Source: Zhengitettix transpicula
Taxonomy: Eukaryota > Arthropoda > Insecta > Orthoptera > Tetrigidae
Length of the DNA: 64,000 nt
Direction of reading: 5' to 3'
Assembly: GCA_037074705.1 (NCBI GenBank)
Contig: CM073594.1
Location: 58,152,509-58,216,508 of the forward strand
Under the pieces are notes generated by a model. It did no database searches and was not told where the DNA came from. It saw nothing but the letters and a program-made list of their open reading frames with translations. The position numbers were made by a program, and so were the translations under genes. Of this stretch, positions 1 to 10,090 are shown one piece after another. Every line of letters starts with the position of its first letter. Position 1 is the stretch's first letter.

Positions 1-258
1 CAGACATACATTTTTTCATTTTAATATTAATCTAGTTCTGATTTTCATTAGCATCAGTGCTAGTTAATACTTTCAGACAAAATTACTATCAAGTTTCCTA
101 AAAGCAACATTCATTCTGCTATACATTACTTAATATCATAGTATCATGCTACATTTTAGTAAACTTTTAGTTTTATTTAATTTTAGCAGCCATTTGAGTC
201 TTTTTAAGGTCATGTAGTAATTCTAACTAGATTAATATAAGCATTATTATTCTTCCAG

Positions 259-435
259 AATCTTCACAATATAGTGGTGCACCTCCATTAACAGTGCATA
301 ATTTACAAACATCTAAACCGCCTCCACAGAAATTATTGTTTTCTGCAACCTTGTCTCAGGATCCTGAGAAATTGCAGCTGCTGGGCTTGTTTCAGCCAAA
401 ATTGTTTACATCAGTTGTTGAAGGTCGGGAGACTG
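259..435 (+). CDS. DDX51: DDX51 exon with helicase motif III
   Basis: The acceptor is tcttccag and the donor is ctg|gtaaga. The exon starts with the last two bases of a codon and ends with one base of the next. It encodes a variable linker rich in proline, then [10 protein letters not shown], where SAT couples ATP hydrolysis to unwinding in DEAD-box proteins. After this the first RecA lobe ends (LFQPKLF). Confidence 0.88.
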
Positions 436-1966
436 GTAAGATATGCTGTGTATGATACGTATACTTATCTTCTGAATTATATTGTAAAAAATCATTGTAT
501 GAAGTCTTCTCGGGCAGTCAACTGGGTAGTACTAATGTAGTACGTATTAATTAATATTTTTCTGGGATGCCAAAATATTGTTTAGTTTTTGTGATATATC
601 CTCATTGAGGCGTTGCATTGGTACTAATCTTGCATTTTTAATTCCAACAAACATTTTAAAAGGTATGGATATAGTTGGGTTTCATGTTACTATAAACCAC
701 TTTAAAATTTATTAAGTAGGTGATAAGTACTTTTTTCAGACACTGTTATATATATTTGCAGTTTTGAAAAAAATAATAGTTATTGATAAACTTATTAATT
801 CAGTTACAGAAACTTCTGCTGGAGAAATCCGAGGAGATTTCATTGGAAAATATACCACCCCTGCTGAATTGATGGAAAAATACTGTGTTGTTGGTGCAGA
901 AAGTAAACCACTTGTTCTATATCATTTGATTACCTCAAGAAAATGGAAAAGAGTTCTTTGTTTTGTTAATTCTCAACAAGCTGCTCACAGGCTTTCCCTT
1001 CTTTTACAAATCTTATTTGATGGTAAATTGAAATGTTCTGAAATATCTGCACGTCTCAGACGCCAAGAGAGAAATGAAATAATTTCGCAATTTTCTGCTG
1101 GAAGTATAGACATGTAAGTAAAACACACAAGCTGCTTGTCTGCGGGCAATACATTTTTATCCATGTAAAGTACCATATAAATGTCATGATTGTCATTTTA
1201 CCTTATTTCCTCTTCCAGCCTTGTTAGCTCAGATGCTTTGGCTCGAGGTATGGATATACCAAAAGTAAAATATGTTATATCCTATGAATTGCCCAAATAT
1301 GTGAAAAATTATGTCCATCGTATTGGTAGGACAGGACGTGCTGGGAAGAAAGGAACTGCTGTAACTCTTCTACTTTCCAAGCAGGTATATTCAATTATTT
1401 CTTCAAGTTTCTGGTTTATTATAATCACAAATTCATATAAAATATTAATGCTGTATAATCCCCAAAGGATTGTACTTTGTTTATTTTTTCATTAAATATA
1501 ATTTTTTGAAAGCAGTGAAATGCATTTTAACATTATTTTTATTTAGGTGCAAGTATTTCAAAAAATGTTGAAAACTGCTGGCAAAAATGCTGTGGAAGAA
1601 GATACTGTGGTAGAAGAAGACTTGTTCCCATTAGAAGAACTTTACAAAGATGCTCTTTCTAAATTGAAGGAAAGACTCGAAGTATGGATTTATTAATTTA
1701 TTATTGAGCCGATGATTTGGTTACTTATTTAAATGATCAATTATTTTTCTCTTTATTTTGTCAGATCTAATGCTCATTTGTGTATTTTACAGGAAGAACA
1801 AAATCAGATGATGTTGAAAATTAAGAAGGAGAAAAAACCTGTGGTGGCCAAACCCATTAAAACCACACAACCTAGACTAAAAATCAATAAATCAAACATT
1901 AAGATATCTAAAAAGACACTAGAAAGAAAGAAATCAAAAAGTGTTAAAAAAATTAATGAAATCTAG
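259..1966 (+). CDS. DDX51: DDX51/Dbp6-type DEAD-box ATP-dependent RNA helicase, C-terminal part (five exons)
   Basis: Coding exons 259-435, 762-1113, 1219-1384, 1547-1681 and 1793-1966 join in one frame to 333 residues plus stop, all with AG/GT borders. Seen: motif III SAT near the start, the VLCFVNS strand of the second RecA lobe (motif IV region), ARGMDIP (motif V), and [10 protein letters not shown] (motif VI), then a lysine-rich C-terminus. The wording around SAT ([16 protein letters not shown]) and the SSKPLV-like SKPLVLYHL stretch follow vertebrate DDX51 closely. Family knowledge: DDX51/Dbp6 is a nucleolar helicase needed for 60S subunit assembly and 3' processing of 28S pre-rRNA. The N-terminal lobe (Q motif, Walker A, DEAD box) lies upstream of the window. 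The frame is intact, with no sign of pseudogenisation. Assignment to DDX51 rather than another DEAD-box member is from remembered similarity and is fairly sure. Confidence 0.9.
762..1113 (+). CDS. DDX51: DDX51 exon, start of second RecA-like lobe
   Basis: The acceptor is tatttgcag. The first two bases complete a valine codon, and the donor at|gtaagt leaves two bases. The exon encodes the interlobe segment ending in [10 protein letters not shown], then [10 protein letters not shown] and [14 protein letters not shown], which match the first strands and helices of the helicase C-terminal domain. It continues with a segment that in DDX51 relatives carries R-rich RQER residues before a QF...GSID strand. 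The in-frame stop just after 1113 is intronic. Confidence 0.88.
1219..1384 (+). CDS. DDX51: DDX51 exon with helicase motifs V and VI
   Basis: The acceptor is tcttccag and the donor is cag|gtatat. The exon completes an isoleucine codon and encodes [14 protein letters not shown] (motif V) and [15 protein letters not shown] (motif VI, with the arginine finger pair). Both motifs contact ATP and RNA in the closed helicase. The exon ends in phase 0 after LLLSKQ. Confidence 0.9.
1547..1681 (+). CDS. DDX51: DDX51 exon, acidic/helical C-terminal extension
   Basis: Forty-five codons in phase 0 (acceptor atttag, donor gaa|gtatgg). The exon encodes a helix-like [11 protein letters not shown] followed by a run of acidic residues and [15 protein letters not shown]. 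This agrees with the post-core region of DDX51, where a similar YEEALSQLEE stretch follows the helicase lobe. Confidence 0.82.
1793..1966 (+). CDS. DDX51: DDX51 terminal exon, lysine-rich tail
   Basis: The acceptor is gtattttacag, and the exon is 57 codons plus a TAG stop at 1964-1966. The tail is strongly basic, with many Lys residues and repeated KKSK/KISKK patches, as expected of a nucleolar targeting or rRNA-contacting tail. It is longer than the short tail I recall for the vertebrate protein, where the chain ends soon after the acidic helix. Confidence 0.8.
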   Translation, partial: EEQNQMMLKIKKEKKPVVAKPIKTTQPRLKINKSNIKISKKTLERKKSKSVKKINEI

Positions 1967-1985
1967 ATTTTTTAACTTTTTATTT

Positions 1986-1991
1986 AATAAA
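1986..1991 (+). terminator. poly(A) signal AATAAA of DDX51
   Basis: A canonical AATAAA lies 20 bases after the stop codon, followed by an AT-rich stretch with TG-rich sequence near 2030. This would give a very short 3' UTR. Confidence 0.6.
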
Positions 1992-2398
1992 AAATTTTCA
2001 CAACTTATTTGACAATATATGTATATATATATATGTGTGGGACATTAAAAACATAATTTTTGATATAAAATGTAGATGCATAGATCCTTCAAGTCATTGT
2101 GTAGTAGATTGCTTGCTTATCTGTGAGTATTAGTTAATCTAAAAATGTCATTTTCAGCATAATGAAGAAAGACAATATTAAAATTACTTCTTATGTGATA
2201 ATAAAAAAGTGATGGATCTTTTGTTACTTATCTAAGGATGTGTATAAAACTGAATATCTAACGTTAAACAGAACAAGATTTGATTTATTTCTACAAGTTC
2301 TTGCAGAAATTAAATTTGGATTCCGCAACTGATAAATCAGGAAGTGAAAAATTGTCACAGACAACAGTTGTATCAATATAATATAAAATTTGATTCTT
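1992..2398. other. intergenic DNA downstream of DDX51
   Basis: AT-rich, with a short TA/TG microsatellite at about 2018-2038. No ORF or RNA gene is seen. Confidence 0.5.
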
Positions 2399-2547
2399 GC
2401 ATAACCACTCCTATTTAATTAATGAACCAGCATTATTCAGTTTATATTAAAATCAACCTGTAAATAATATGGCACATACCACATTATAGAATAATAAGAA
2501 TTCCACATCCTTGAAGCTCAGCTTCTGTATGAGGTCTATGGAATGTG
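2399..2547 (+). repeat. 149-bp direct repeat, copy 1
   Basis: It runs from gcataaccactcc to tctatggaatgtg and is nearly identical to 3161-3312. The only clear differences I see are a T/C change and a three-base indel near aataa/aatatca. The second copy lies 762 bp downstream on the same strand. Confidence 0.85.
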
Positions 2548-3160
2548 GCCTAATACAAGTACTGATAAATTGGAAACTGCAATGGAAGAAGGCTGAAATG
2601 TGTCACAGAAGATGTAAATGGACTTGTGAATTGAATATACAGTTTTTGAGATACAGATTTAGTGGACTAAGTGCAAAGGAAAACGGTGTATAAGTTATGG
2701 AATGGAGGGTGCAATGAAAAATAGAATAGATTCATTTTCTATAGATCCTCATGGGAAGCAAAGCTAGGTAATAATTAAAATAATTTTTTCAGTATAAAAT
2801 CATTATTATTATTTTCAATAATGAAATATTACAAACAGTTCCCAATAAATTTGTGTATAAATACAATTATTTCCCAAAAAAAATCTAATTTACACAATTG
2901 GCTGAATTGAGTGCTACTGGAGTGTTTCTTGTTTAATGTCTTCAAGCAGTCTGTAAAAACTGATATTCAGGTATATTTTTTGTAACCAGCAGAAACGTAG
3001 GTAAAATTCTTTTATTTCTTGTATCAAATGATTGCATATCCGAGTTGATACTAAATTTATCATAATTATGCCTGTTTATTACAAATACCATCAATGAGTA
3101 AATAAATTTAAAGAGAGAAAGAGTAAGTATAGGCCAACCTAATTTCTTGTAGAGCCCTGT

Positions 3161-3312
3161 GCATAACCACTCCTATTTAATTAATGAACCAGCATTATTC
3201 AGTTTATATTAAAATCAACCTGTAAATAATATGGCACATACCACATTACAGAATAATATCAAGAATTCCACATCCTTGAAGCTCAGCTTCTGTATGAGGT
3301 CTATGGAATGTG
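3161..3312 (+). repeat. 152-bp direct repeat, copy 2
   Basis: Near-identical to 2399-2547, with matching order and sharp borders at both ends. The sequences outside the two borders differ, so this is either a local segmental duplication or two insertions of one short repeat. Confidence 0.85.
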
Positions 3313-3816
3313 ACACATTATACTTATTACACGCTTTTGGTCTAGAAAAAGTTTATCTTTACCGTTCAAGTCACGTTTTTAAACAATTTATATGGCTAAT
3401 TATAAATTAAATAAATCGTGATGAGAAAGAAATAATTTTTGCACGTCGATTTCGGTTGCGTGCGAAAGGTCTTTTGGTCGGACCTTTGTTTGGATTTTTG
3501 AGTGAACCGTGTCGGCCGCAATAAATAGTCGAGGCTTTCTGCGACCCATTTACAAACTGTCACTCCTAATTCCAAGCGAAACAGCCGGCATTTTAACAAG
3601 TTGACATTTAGTTGTGAGTCCCACAATTTATGTCCATCCTTCAAGGTTTGAGTTTCGTCATGGTCTTTTGTAGACAAGAAAAGCTGCGTTGGTGTTGTTG
3701 GTGTAAAATTCGACCGGAGTAAATACTTCCTTTTTTTTTCTCTCGGCGTGTTCGAAAGTGTGTGACATTCGCAGTTTACAAATTACAAACAATATACAGG
3801 TTTAAAATTAAAAATT

Positions 3817-3992
3817 TACGTCTGATTGAAAATAATGAATAAGAAAGATGGCCAATTCAGACAAAATATATTAACTACCTAGAATAGTCATCTGAGTACT
3901 AGAAATTTCTCTACCTCAAAAATACTGTTGTGTGGTACTTATATTATCACTTTTTTGTCTGAATTGGCTATCTTTTTTTTTACCTATTATTG
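3817..3992. mobile_element. MITE with ~30-50 bp TIRs (copy A)
   Basis: The left end reads acgtctgattgaaaataat then aagaaagatggccaattcag. The right end has the reverse complement core ctgaattggctatcttt. The interior is short, AT-rich and has no ORF. The same TIR occurs at about 39.9 kb and, diverged, at 54.9 and 14.9 kb, so this is a non-autonomous DNA-transposon family. The interior segment ctagaatagtcatctgagta recurs in part near 4700. Confidence 0.7.
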
Positions 3993-4618
3993 GGAGTAAT
4001 ACCGTACAATAATTCACTTCTGTATCCGATTAGCTATGTCACATCTCAAAAGAAACTCCCTTTCCGTAATTCGATTTGCAATACACAAAAGTAAGTACAT
4101 CGCAAGTGAAATGGAGGTATTTACTTCTTGGATAATGTTTCTCATACCGTTCAACTGAGATATATGGCGAGAATTTGATATTGAAATTCCTGGAAAGAAA
4201 AGTAAATGTAAGGGAATTGTTTTCCAAAGCTCTGTCGAGAGAATAGATAATAATAATAAAAAAACAAAGTTCGTGTTTCCTTCCACAATTAATATATTGG
4301 TTTGTTGTTATAACCTAATCAGAAAATAAAATAAAATTATAACGATTTTTTGCCCATTCATGGTACATTTAGAGACTCGTAAACCAGCAGTACCAGCAAT
4401 ATATCTGCGGAATTGCTGTACAGGTACCCTTATAACTGAAATGTTCGTCTTCCCGTATGCGCACGCTACTGAAGCAAATAAAAATACAACACGTGTTGCA
4501 GATTAAACCAAAATCACGTAGTTACTAGAATATAATATTTATCTTTTGTCGACAAGTAAATAAACAATTCGTTAATTTAACGAAATGGACACCGTTTGAA
4601 AGCTAATAAAGAGAAGAA

Positions 4619-4620
<2 letters not shown>

Positions 4621-4665
<45 letters not shown>
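4621..4665. repeat. (TA)n microsatellite
   Basis: About 21 uninterrupted TA units. At 4690-4760, just downstream, lies a partial match to the interior of the MITE at 3.8 kb (tactagaaatttcyctacctc). Confidence 0.9.
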
Positions 4666-4839
4666 GCGAGAGACCACTTATTATTAATTTCACTATACCT
4701 TGAATAGTCAGTCTGGCTGCATCTGAATACTAGAAATTTCCCTACCTCTACTGTAGACTGTAAAAAAAAATTATTATACAATAAACCAGTATATAGTGTT
4801 GAAGAATTCTTTGAAGAAATCAAATTATTTTAATTGTTT

Positions 4840-7182
4840 ATTATCGTTAAGACAGTCTTGTACATACTGTGTTAAAACCTGACGCTAGCTTAACATGTTT
4901 TTGGCAATACAGATTTATTATTATTATACTTGTCAAGCAGACGTTTTCAAACTGTAATTAGGCATAAGTATTATTACGTGACACAAAATTCCAATATGTC
5001 AAGAAATAGATGTTTAATGTATAGTCAAGTCCAATAACTTCATTTTCAGTGGAAGTCTGTACTATACAAAACAGACACACCATCTCTCGTCCTGAATTTG
5101 AGATTTCATCAGGTGATACAGATGCTTTAACGAGAAATTTCGACTTTAGCTTGCATATTTCTAAATATTTTAAATTGGTAATTGAACTTCTTACACTTTA
5201 TCTTCAATGATACCAAGATGTTTTTATAATTATACATTTTTTTAAAAAATTTGACTCGTCTTTTATCCCTTAGTAATGTATATGTATAACCTGATACAGT
5301 CCCAAAGTCGGGAAGAAACTTTGTACAAATACTTTCAGTTTAAATGAAGTTATTAAACTTCACAATACATTAAATATTCATCTTAGGTGTTATTCGATAA
5401 TACAGTATAGTTATTTTGTTATACTTAAATGCCAGATAAATATCTTTTTGTTTTATTTATCGCTCAACATGTTTCGTTTCAGATATGAAATGGCTGTAGC
5501 TGTTAGCAAAAAGTAAGGTAACAAAACGGTAAATAACAGGGAATTCTTTAAAATCACTAACGAGGTTTGGTTTTTAATTATTTTTTTTTTTGGTTTTAGA
5601 AATTTGTAATTGCATATAAATATTCATATAAATATGCATTAAAATTCTGTAAAATAATAAAATTTATTTTCTGAAATATTTAATTAATTTTTACGTAGGA
5701 TTGGTGATTATTTATAAGCAGGAATATTATTTTTTGTGTTGAGTAATAACGAATAAAATCGCAACATAAGCTTGTTTTCTTTATTAAGCGTAATTATAAA
5801 ATCTTATCAGTTTCGAATGCCATACGAAGTACTGAATTGAAACAACGACGATAAAGCAACGCAAATTGCGAAGGGAAAAAAACAATTGAAATAAGGCGCG
5901 AGTTAACTGGATGGATAAAAAGGTTCTAATTAAGAGGAAATGTCTTCAATTAAATGAAAGAAGGAGAAAGAATAATTTACTGTGGGCTTCGAGTATGAAC
6001 TGAAATAACCTTTTCTACATTTGGAAGAATCCGGTGAGGAAGGCACAGTAGAAAAAATGGGCTGAGTAGGAAGGTGCAGAAACATGAAAGGCAAACTGCG
6101 TTGGTGACTCGTGGAATTTGGATATGAAGTGGTTCACACACAACAACACGGATGATCAAATCAAACCAGTCGAGCAACTGAAACACTGCAGAATTTATCC
6201 TTAGCGGTACGAGAGGAATACTGTAGGTCTTTCTTTTTTTCCGCACAAAGAATGCGTTAGATCATAGTCGGCCGGATTCGAAGTTCCGTTAGGGCAAAGT
6301 AACTTGGCGTGTAGAAGGTTCCAGACGAGCTGAGCTTGAAGCTGCAAAGTGGGGCGAGCAGGTACACCCGGAGATTCCAATGATTTATTTGCTACAGAGT
6401 TACGTAAAATTACAGGGATACGAAAATTATCAGACTAGTATATATTGCATATTTCCTTATGGAATTTTTGGGGTAACTCCACGGGTAAAAGATAAACTAT
6501 TTCTAGCCCAAGAGCGTGTAAATTCTAGGACTAGATGTAGAGAAATATTCAAGTAATGAGGTAGGTCTATACTTATTCTCTCTGGTCACTTACTCTTTGA
6601 TGATAAAGTTAGAACCAATTCTGATATACGTCCATTTAATACAAAGAATAAAAACTACTTTAAGGAAGAGTTATCAACTCAAAATGGGGATGTAATATCT
6701 AGGAATATCAAATTTTAACAAAGTTCCTGTTAACATTAAAAAACACTCCAACTCTGAATCCTAATAGAATGGTGTGAATTGTTAGTATCAACTACCTACA
6801 GTTTTTCATTATTGAAATATTTTAGAGTGAAAAAAGTATATTTATTTTATACTGTAAAACATTTGATACTTATATTTATCTGACATCAACTGAATCAATC
6901 AATATAATACACAAACAATATAATAAAATGGAAATAACACGACGCTTCGTTCATTTTCTTTGAATCTCCTCAGTGTTTTTACAAGTGTAAAAAAACAAAT
7001 TTTGTATAGGTGAATTCTACAATATGAATCCATTAAAATGCATTATCGGCTGCTGGGCTTTTAGAAATTACAGGAAATAATACGTGTAGAATTCGTCTAA
7101 CTGCAACTAGTCACCATTTAAACCACGAGTGTTACCTCATGATAGAATGACGCAGAGAGAAAGGAATGCAGTGCAGTTCTCG
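4840..7182. other. intergenic, no recognisable feature
   Basis: AT-rich non-coding DNA. A slightly more mixed-composition stretch at 5860-6400 contains only short ORFs without recognisable motifs. I see no gene. Confidence 0.5.
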
Positions 7183-7234
7183 AGTAGTACTCGATTAGCG
7201 TGATCGTCTTAGATCACGCTAATCGAGTACTACT
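7183..7234. repeat. perfect 23-bp inverted repeat, 6-nt loop
   Basis: The arm agtagtactcgattagcgtg + atc (7183-7205) is followed by the loop GTCTTA (7206-7211) and its exact reverse complement (7212-7234). A transcript would fold into a strong hairpin. There is no U-tract or gene context that would make it a terminator. Confidence 0.9.
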
Positions 7235-7878
7235 TACAAATCACATTATTGACTTAGAATTCATTACGGAATAGATATAAACGGCTACATATTCATCTCC
7301 CATCCATGTACGAATACAACGGTGCTTCAGATTCGAGTCTCCCTTGAAAAGGAAATGTTTTTTGGTCGGGTGTTCCATTGTCTGACTTAAGATAAAATTT
7401 GTATAAATAGCAAAAAATCAGAAAATAAGAGTGAAGGAGGAAAACGGCATCAAAGAAGCTGAAGTGAAGAAATCGACATTTCGAAGCGTAAATGTCTTAG
7501 TTTTTCGAATATGTTGACAATTGTGAGGTTATAGGTATTTTTCGAGTATTCCATTGTCTGAGTAAAGAAGAAGAAAAACAGTCTGTATAGAATAGAGAGA
7601 ATAAATGACACGAAAAACAGAGAAAAAATAATATAAGTTATCACTTTCAGAAAATATAAATAATTATCGCAGTGTTTGACTAAACAAAGAACCCTTAATG
7701 CAGTCTTTAATCTAAACGTCCTTAACCTCAAAACCATCATGAATGCTTCCGATTAAAACAAGAATTAATATCGTTACTACAGAATAAATATCTGTAAAAT
7801 GCAAATAAATATGTTGAGGCTCATTTTAATTAAGTACATTAGCTGAAACAAAACGTAAATATGTAACTTACCTTTCAA

Positions 7879-7879
<1 letters not shown>

Positions 7880-7926
<47 letters not shown>
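7880..7926. repeat. (TA)n microsatellite
   Basis: About 22 TA units in AT-rich intergenic DNA. The rest of 7235-9640 is AT-rich non-coding sequence with short local duplications (for example around 8420-8480) and no supportable gene. Confidence 0.9.
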
Positions 7927-7930
<4 letters not shown>

Positions 7931-9406
7931 CTTTATCATTTAATTCAGTAAATAATTATAAGCCGAAATTCTATTTTGGCTCTTAATTCGACTAATATTT
8001 GAACAATAAAAAAGTACTTTGAACATTTTCACTTAAAATAAATACTATAGAACAAATGTTTGTAAATTGTAATACATGGCCAACGTCAATAAAGTGATTC
8101 TGTGTTTTTGAAAAATGTAAATTTGTGTAAATGGCGCAAATTACCATTTCAAAAGATATATATTAATTTTTTATACAATAGAACAGACTTTATTCAAAAT
8201 ATCGGTACACATTTGTACCTTCTGGAGATAACAGAGATAACAGAGATACAAAAAATTATGGTTTTACAATCATACAATTTTTTGAACTATCACAATGTCT
8301 CAAAATGGCAACAACAAGTTATTGAATAAACTGTCTTTTTAATTACATTTTGTTTTATATAATAAAATCCAGATATTATTAGGCCTATATTACAAATTCA
8401 TATTTTTATTCTTTGAAGTAAAATTTAGATAATAAGATAATTAAATAATAATAATATATTAAATAATAAGATAATTAAATAAGTGGAAATTATATTTATG
8501 GTCTTAATAGAATAGTATTGGCGCAATGCTGTTAAAATCGATCACAGGCCAAGGAAATGTCATATTATATAATGTTTAGTTAGTGTAATAGCCGAGTCAA
8601 AAAAAAATTAAATACATTCACAAATAAATATTTTAATTTTTATTCAAGATATTTAAAAATTTATTAAAGCTGATTTGTCTTTTATACCTTTAACCCAATG
8701 GTGTAAATTGGTTGTAAAAATAAAAACAATTTTTAACAGATAACTCCAAAATTATTTAATTTTAAAGTTTGTTAAGGTAAATAATTTTGGAGAACGTTAC
8801 TAGAAAGGTTATTTTATCTTTTTTTAAATTGGTGACTGATTGAAATATAATATACAAACATAAATATTTTACATTCTCAGTGATGAAGGGCATTTTGGTA
8901 ATATTTTTATGGGAGTATGAGTTGTGTAGACGACTGGAGTCACTGAGATATGACCGAGGCCAGAAGTGAGGGTATTCACTCGGTAAAAAAAAAGCCGTGT
9001 TTAGTAAGTGGAAGAAGTTACTCCGAATCGTGACGAAGGGAAATCTGGCAGTGAGGAGCTTGAGCTCGTCGTCGCACTGAATCACACATTTCAGACGAGA
9101 CGAGGAAGGTTTTTCTCCTGTGGGCGAAGCTGCCTACATCCCATTACTCACGCCCTTGTTAATTTCTCGCCAAGTGACGTCCGGTGTATTAATGCGAATT
9201 TACTACATCACACTTCCATTTAGATGTAATATAAACTCGGTGTTTTACATTGACCGACTGGGTGAAATTGTAGAGAAAAATTAAATAGAGTGAGAAACGA
9301 ACACAGTAAATAGAAAATTATATTTACATTAATGCGGGAAATAGGAGAAACAATAGGGCAACGTAATGAATTATAGAAACCTCCCGTTTCGACTAGTAAA
9401 ATAAAC

Positions 9407-9445
9407 TGTGTGGTTGTAGAACCACACAACAGATTCTATAGAATC
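9407..9445. repeat. stem-loop plus adjacent 14-bp palindrome
   Basis: The arms tgtgtggtt and aaccacaca are separated by a 4-nt loop (9407-9428). A perfect palindrome gattctatagaatc follows at 9432-9445. Confidence 0.75.
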
Positions 9446-9649
9446 GAAAAGACGAACTATTTGGGCTCAGTTCAGTTGTAGAAATTCAAACAACTGAAAG
9501 CGTTGTAAAGGCTTCAATTTGCTTTTTGTGAAAATATCAAGTGAAGGGTCATTCTGACGTCGGATCTCATCCGTCTCGCTAGTTCAAAATTAATTTTTAG
9601 TCATTTTCATATATAGGGTTGTTATTTTATTTTATGACACGTTTATGCT

Positions 9650-10090
9650 TTATATTGACACTCTCTTTGCATATTTTGAAAGTAACTAAGTGTGGTTCAT
9701 GTACTGTTCAGGTGTACTTTTATTGTTTCTACAGATGAAAAATTTTTACGCATTAATACTCGCCGACTTTTTTTACTATTATGAAACCAACTACTTAGTC
9801 GTTTTTTGAGCTGAATAATTTTTTTTTTTAGTTTTTGGCTCTATGAAACTAAATGCAGTTCGTTGCTGTTCATGTTTACCTATTCTTTCGGTTGTGTTGA
9901 CACTCTTTTTGGCTACTATGAAACAAACTGAGTGTAGTTAGTTTACTTCATCTGTTATCGTTTTTTGAGTTGAAGATTTATGGATTTTATTTACGATACA
10001 GGTGAATATATTGGCATTTTCTTTGACCATTTTGAGAGTAACTGAGTGTTCATTTGGGCCTACTGTTCAGGTTTTTGTATTTTTACGTTG
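9650..10090 (+). repeat. degenerate tandem repeat array, units ~85-125 bp
   Basis: A phrase like TTGACACTCTTTTTG-N-TATGAAA-CAAACTGAGTGT returns about five times (near 9655, 9765, 9835, 9898 and 10005). Between the phrases are variants of ttcatgtactgttcagg and gttttttgagttgaa. Spacing is uneven and units are diverged, so the array is old. Confidence 0.55.

Noticed and set aside
985..1176. Minus-strand ORF opposite DDX51
   Set aside because: It is a shadow of the conserved helicase exon on the + strand.
6270..6300. ggattcgaagttccg as a tRNA B box
   Set aside because: No A box at a proper distance upstream and no foldable acceptor stem. The same holds for attcgagtctccc near 7,330.
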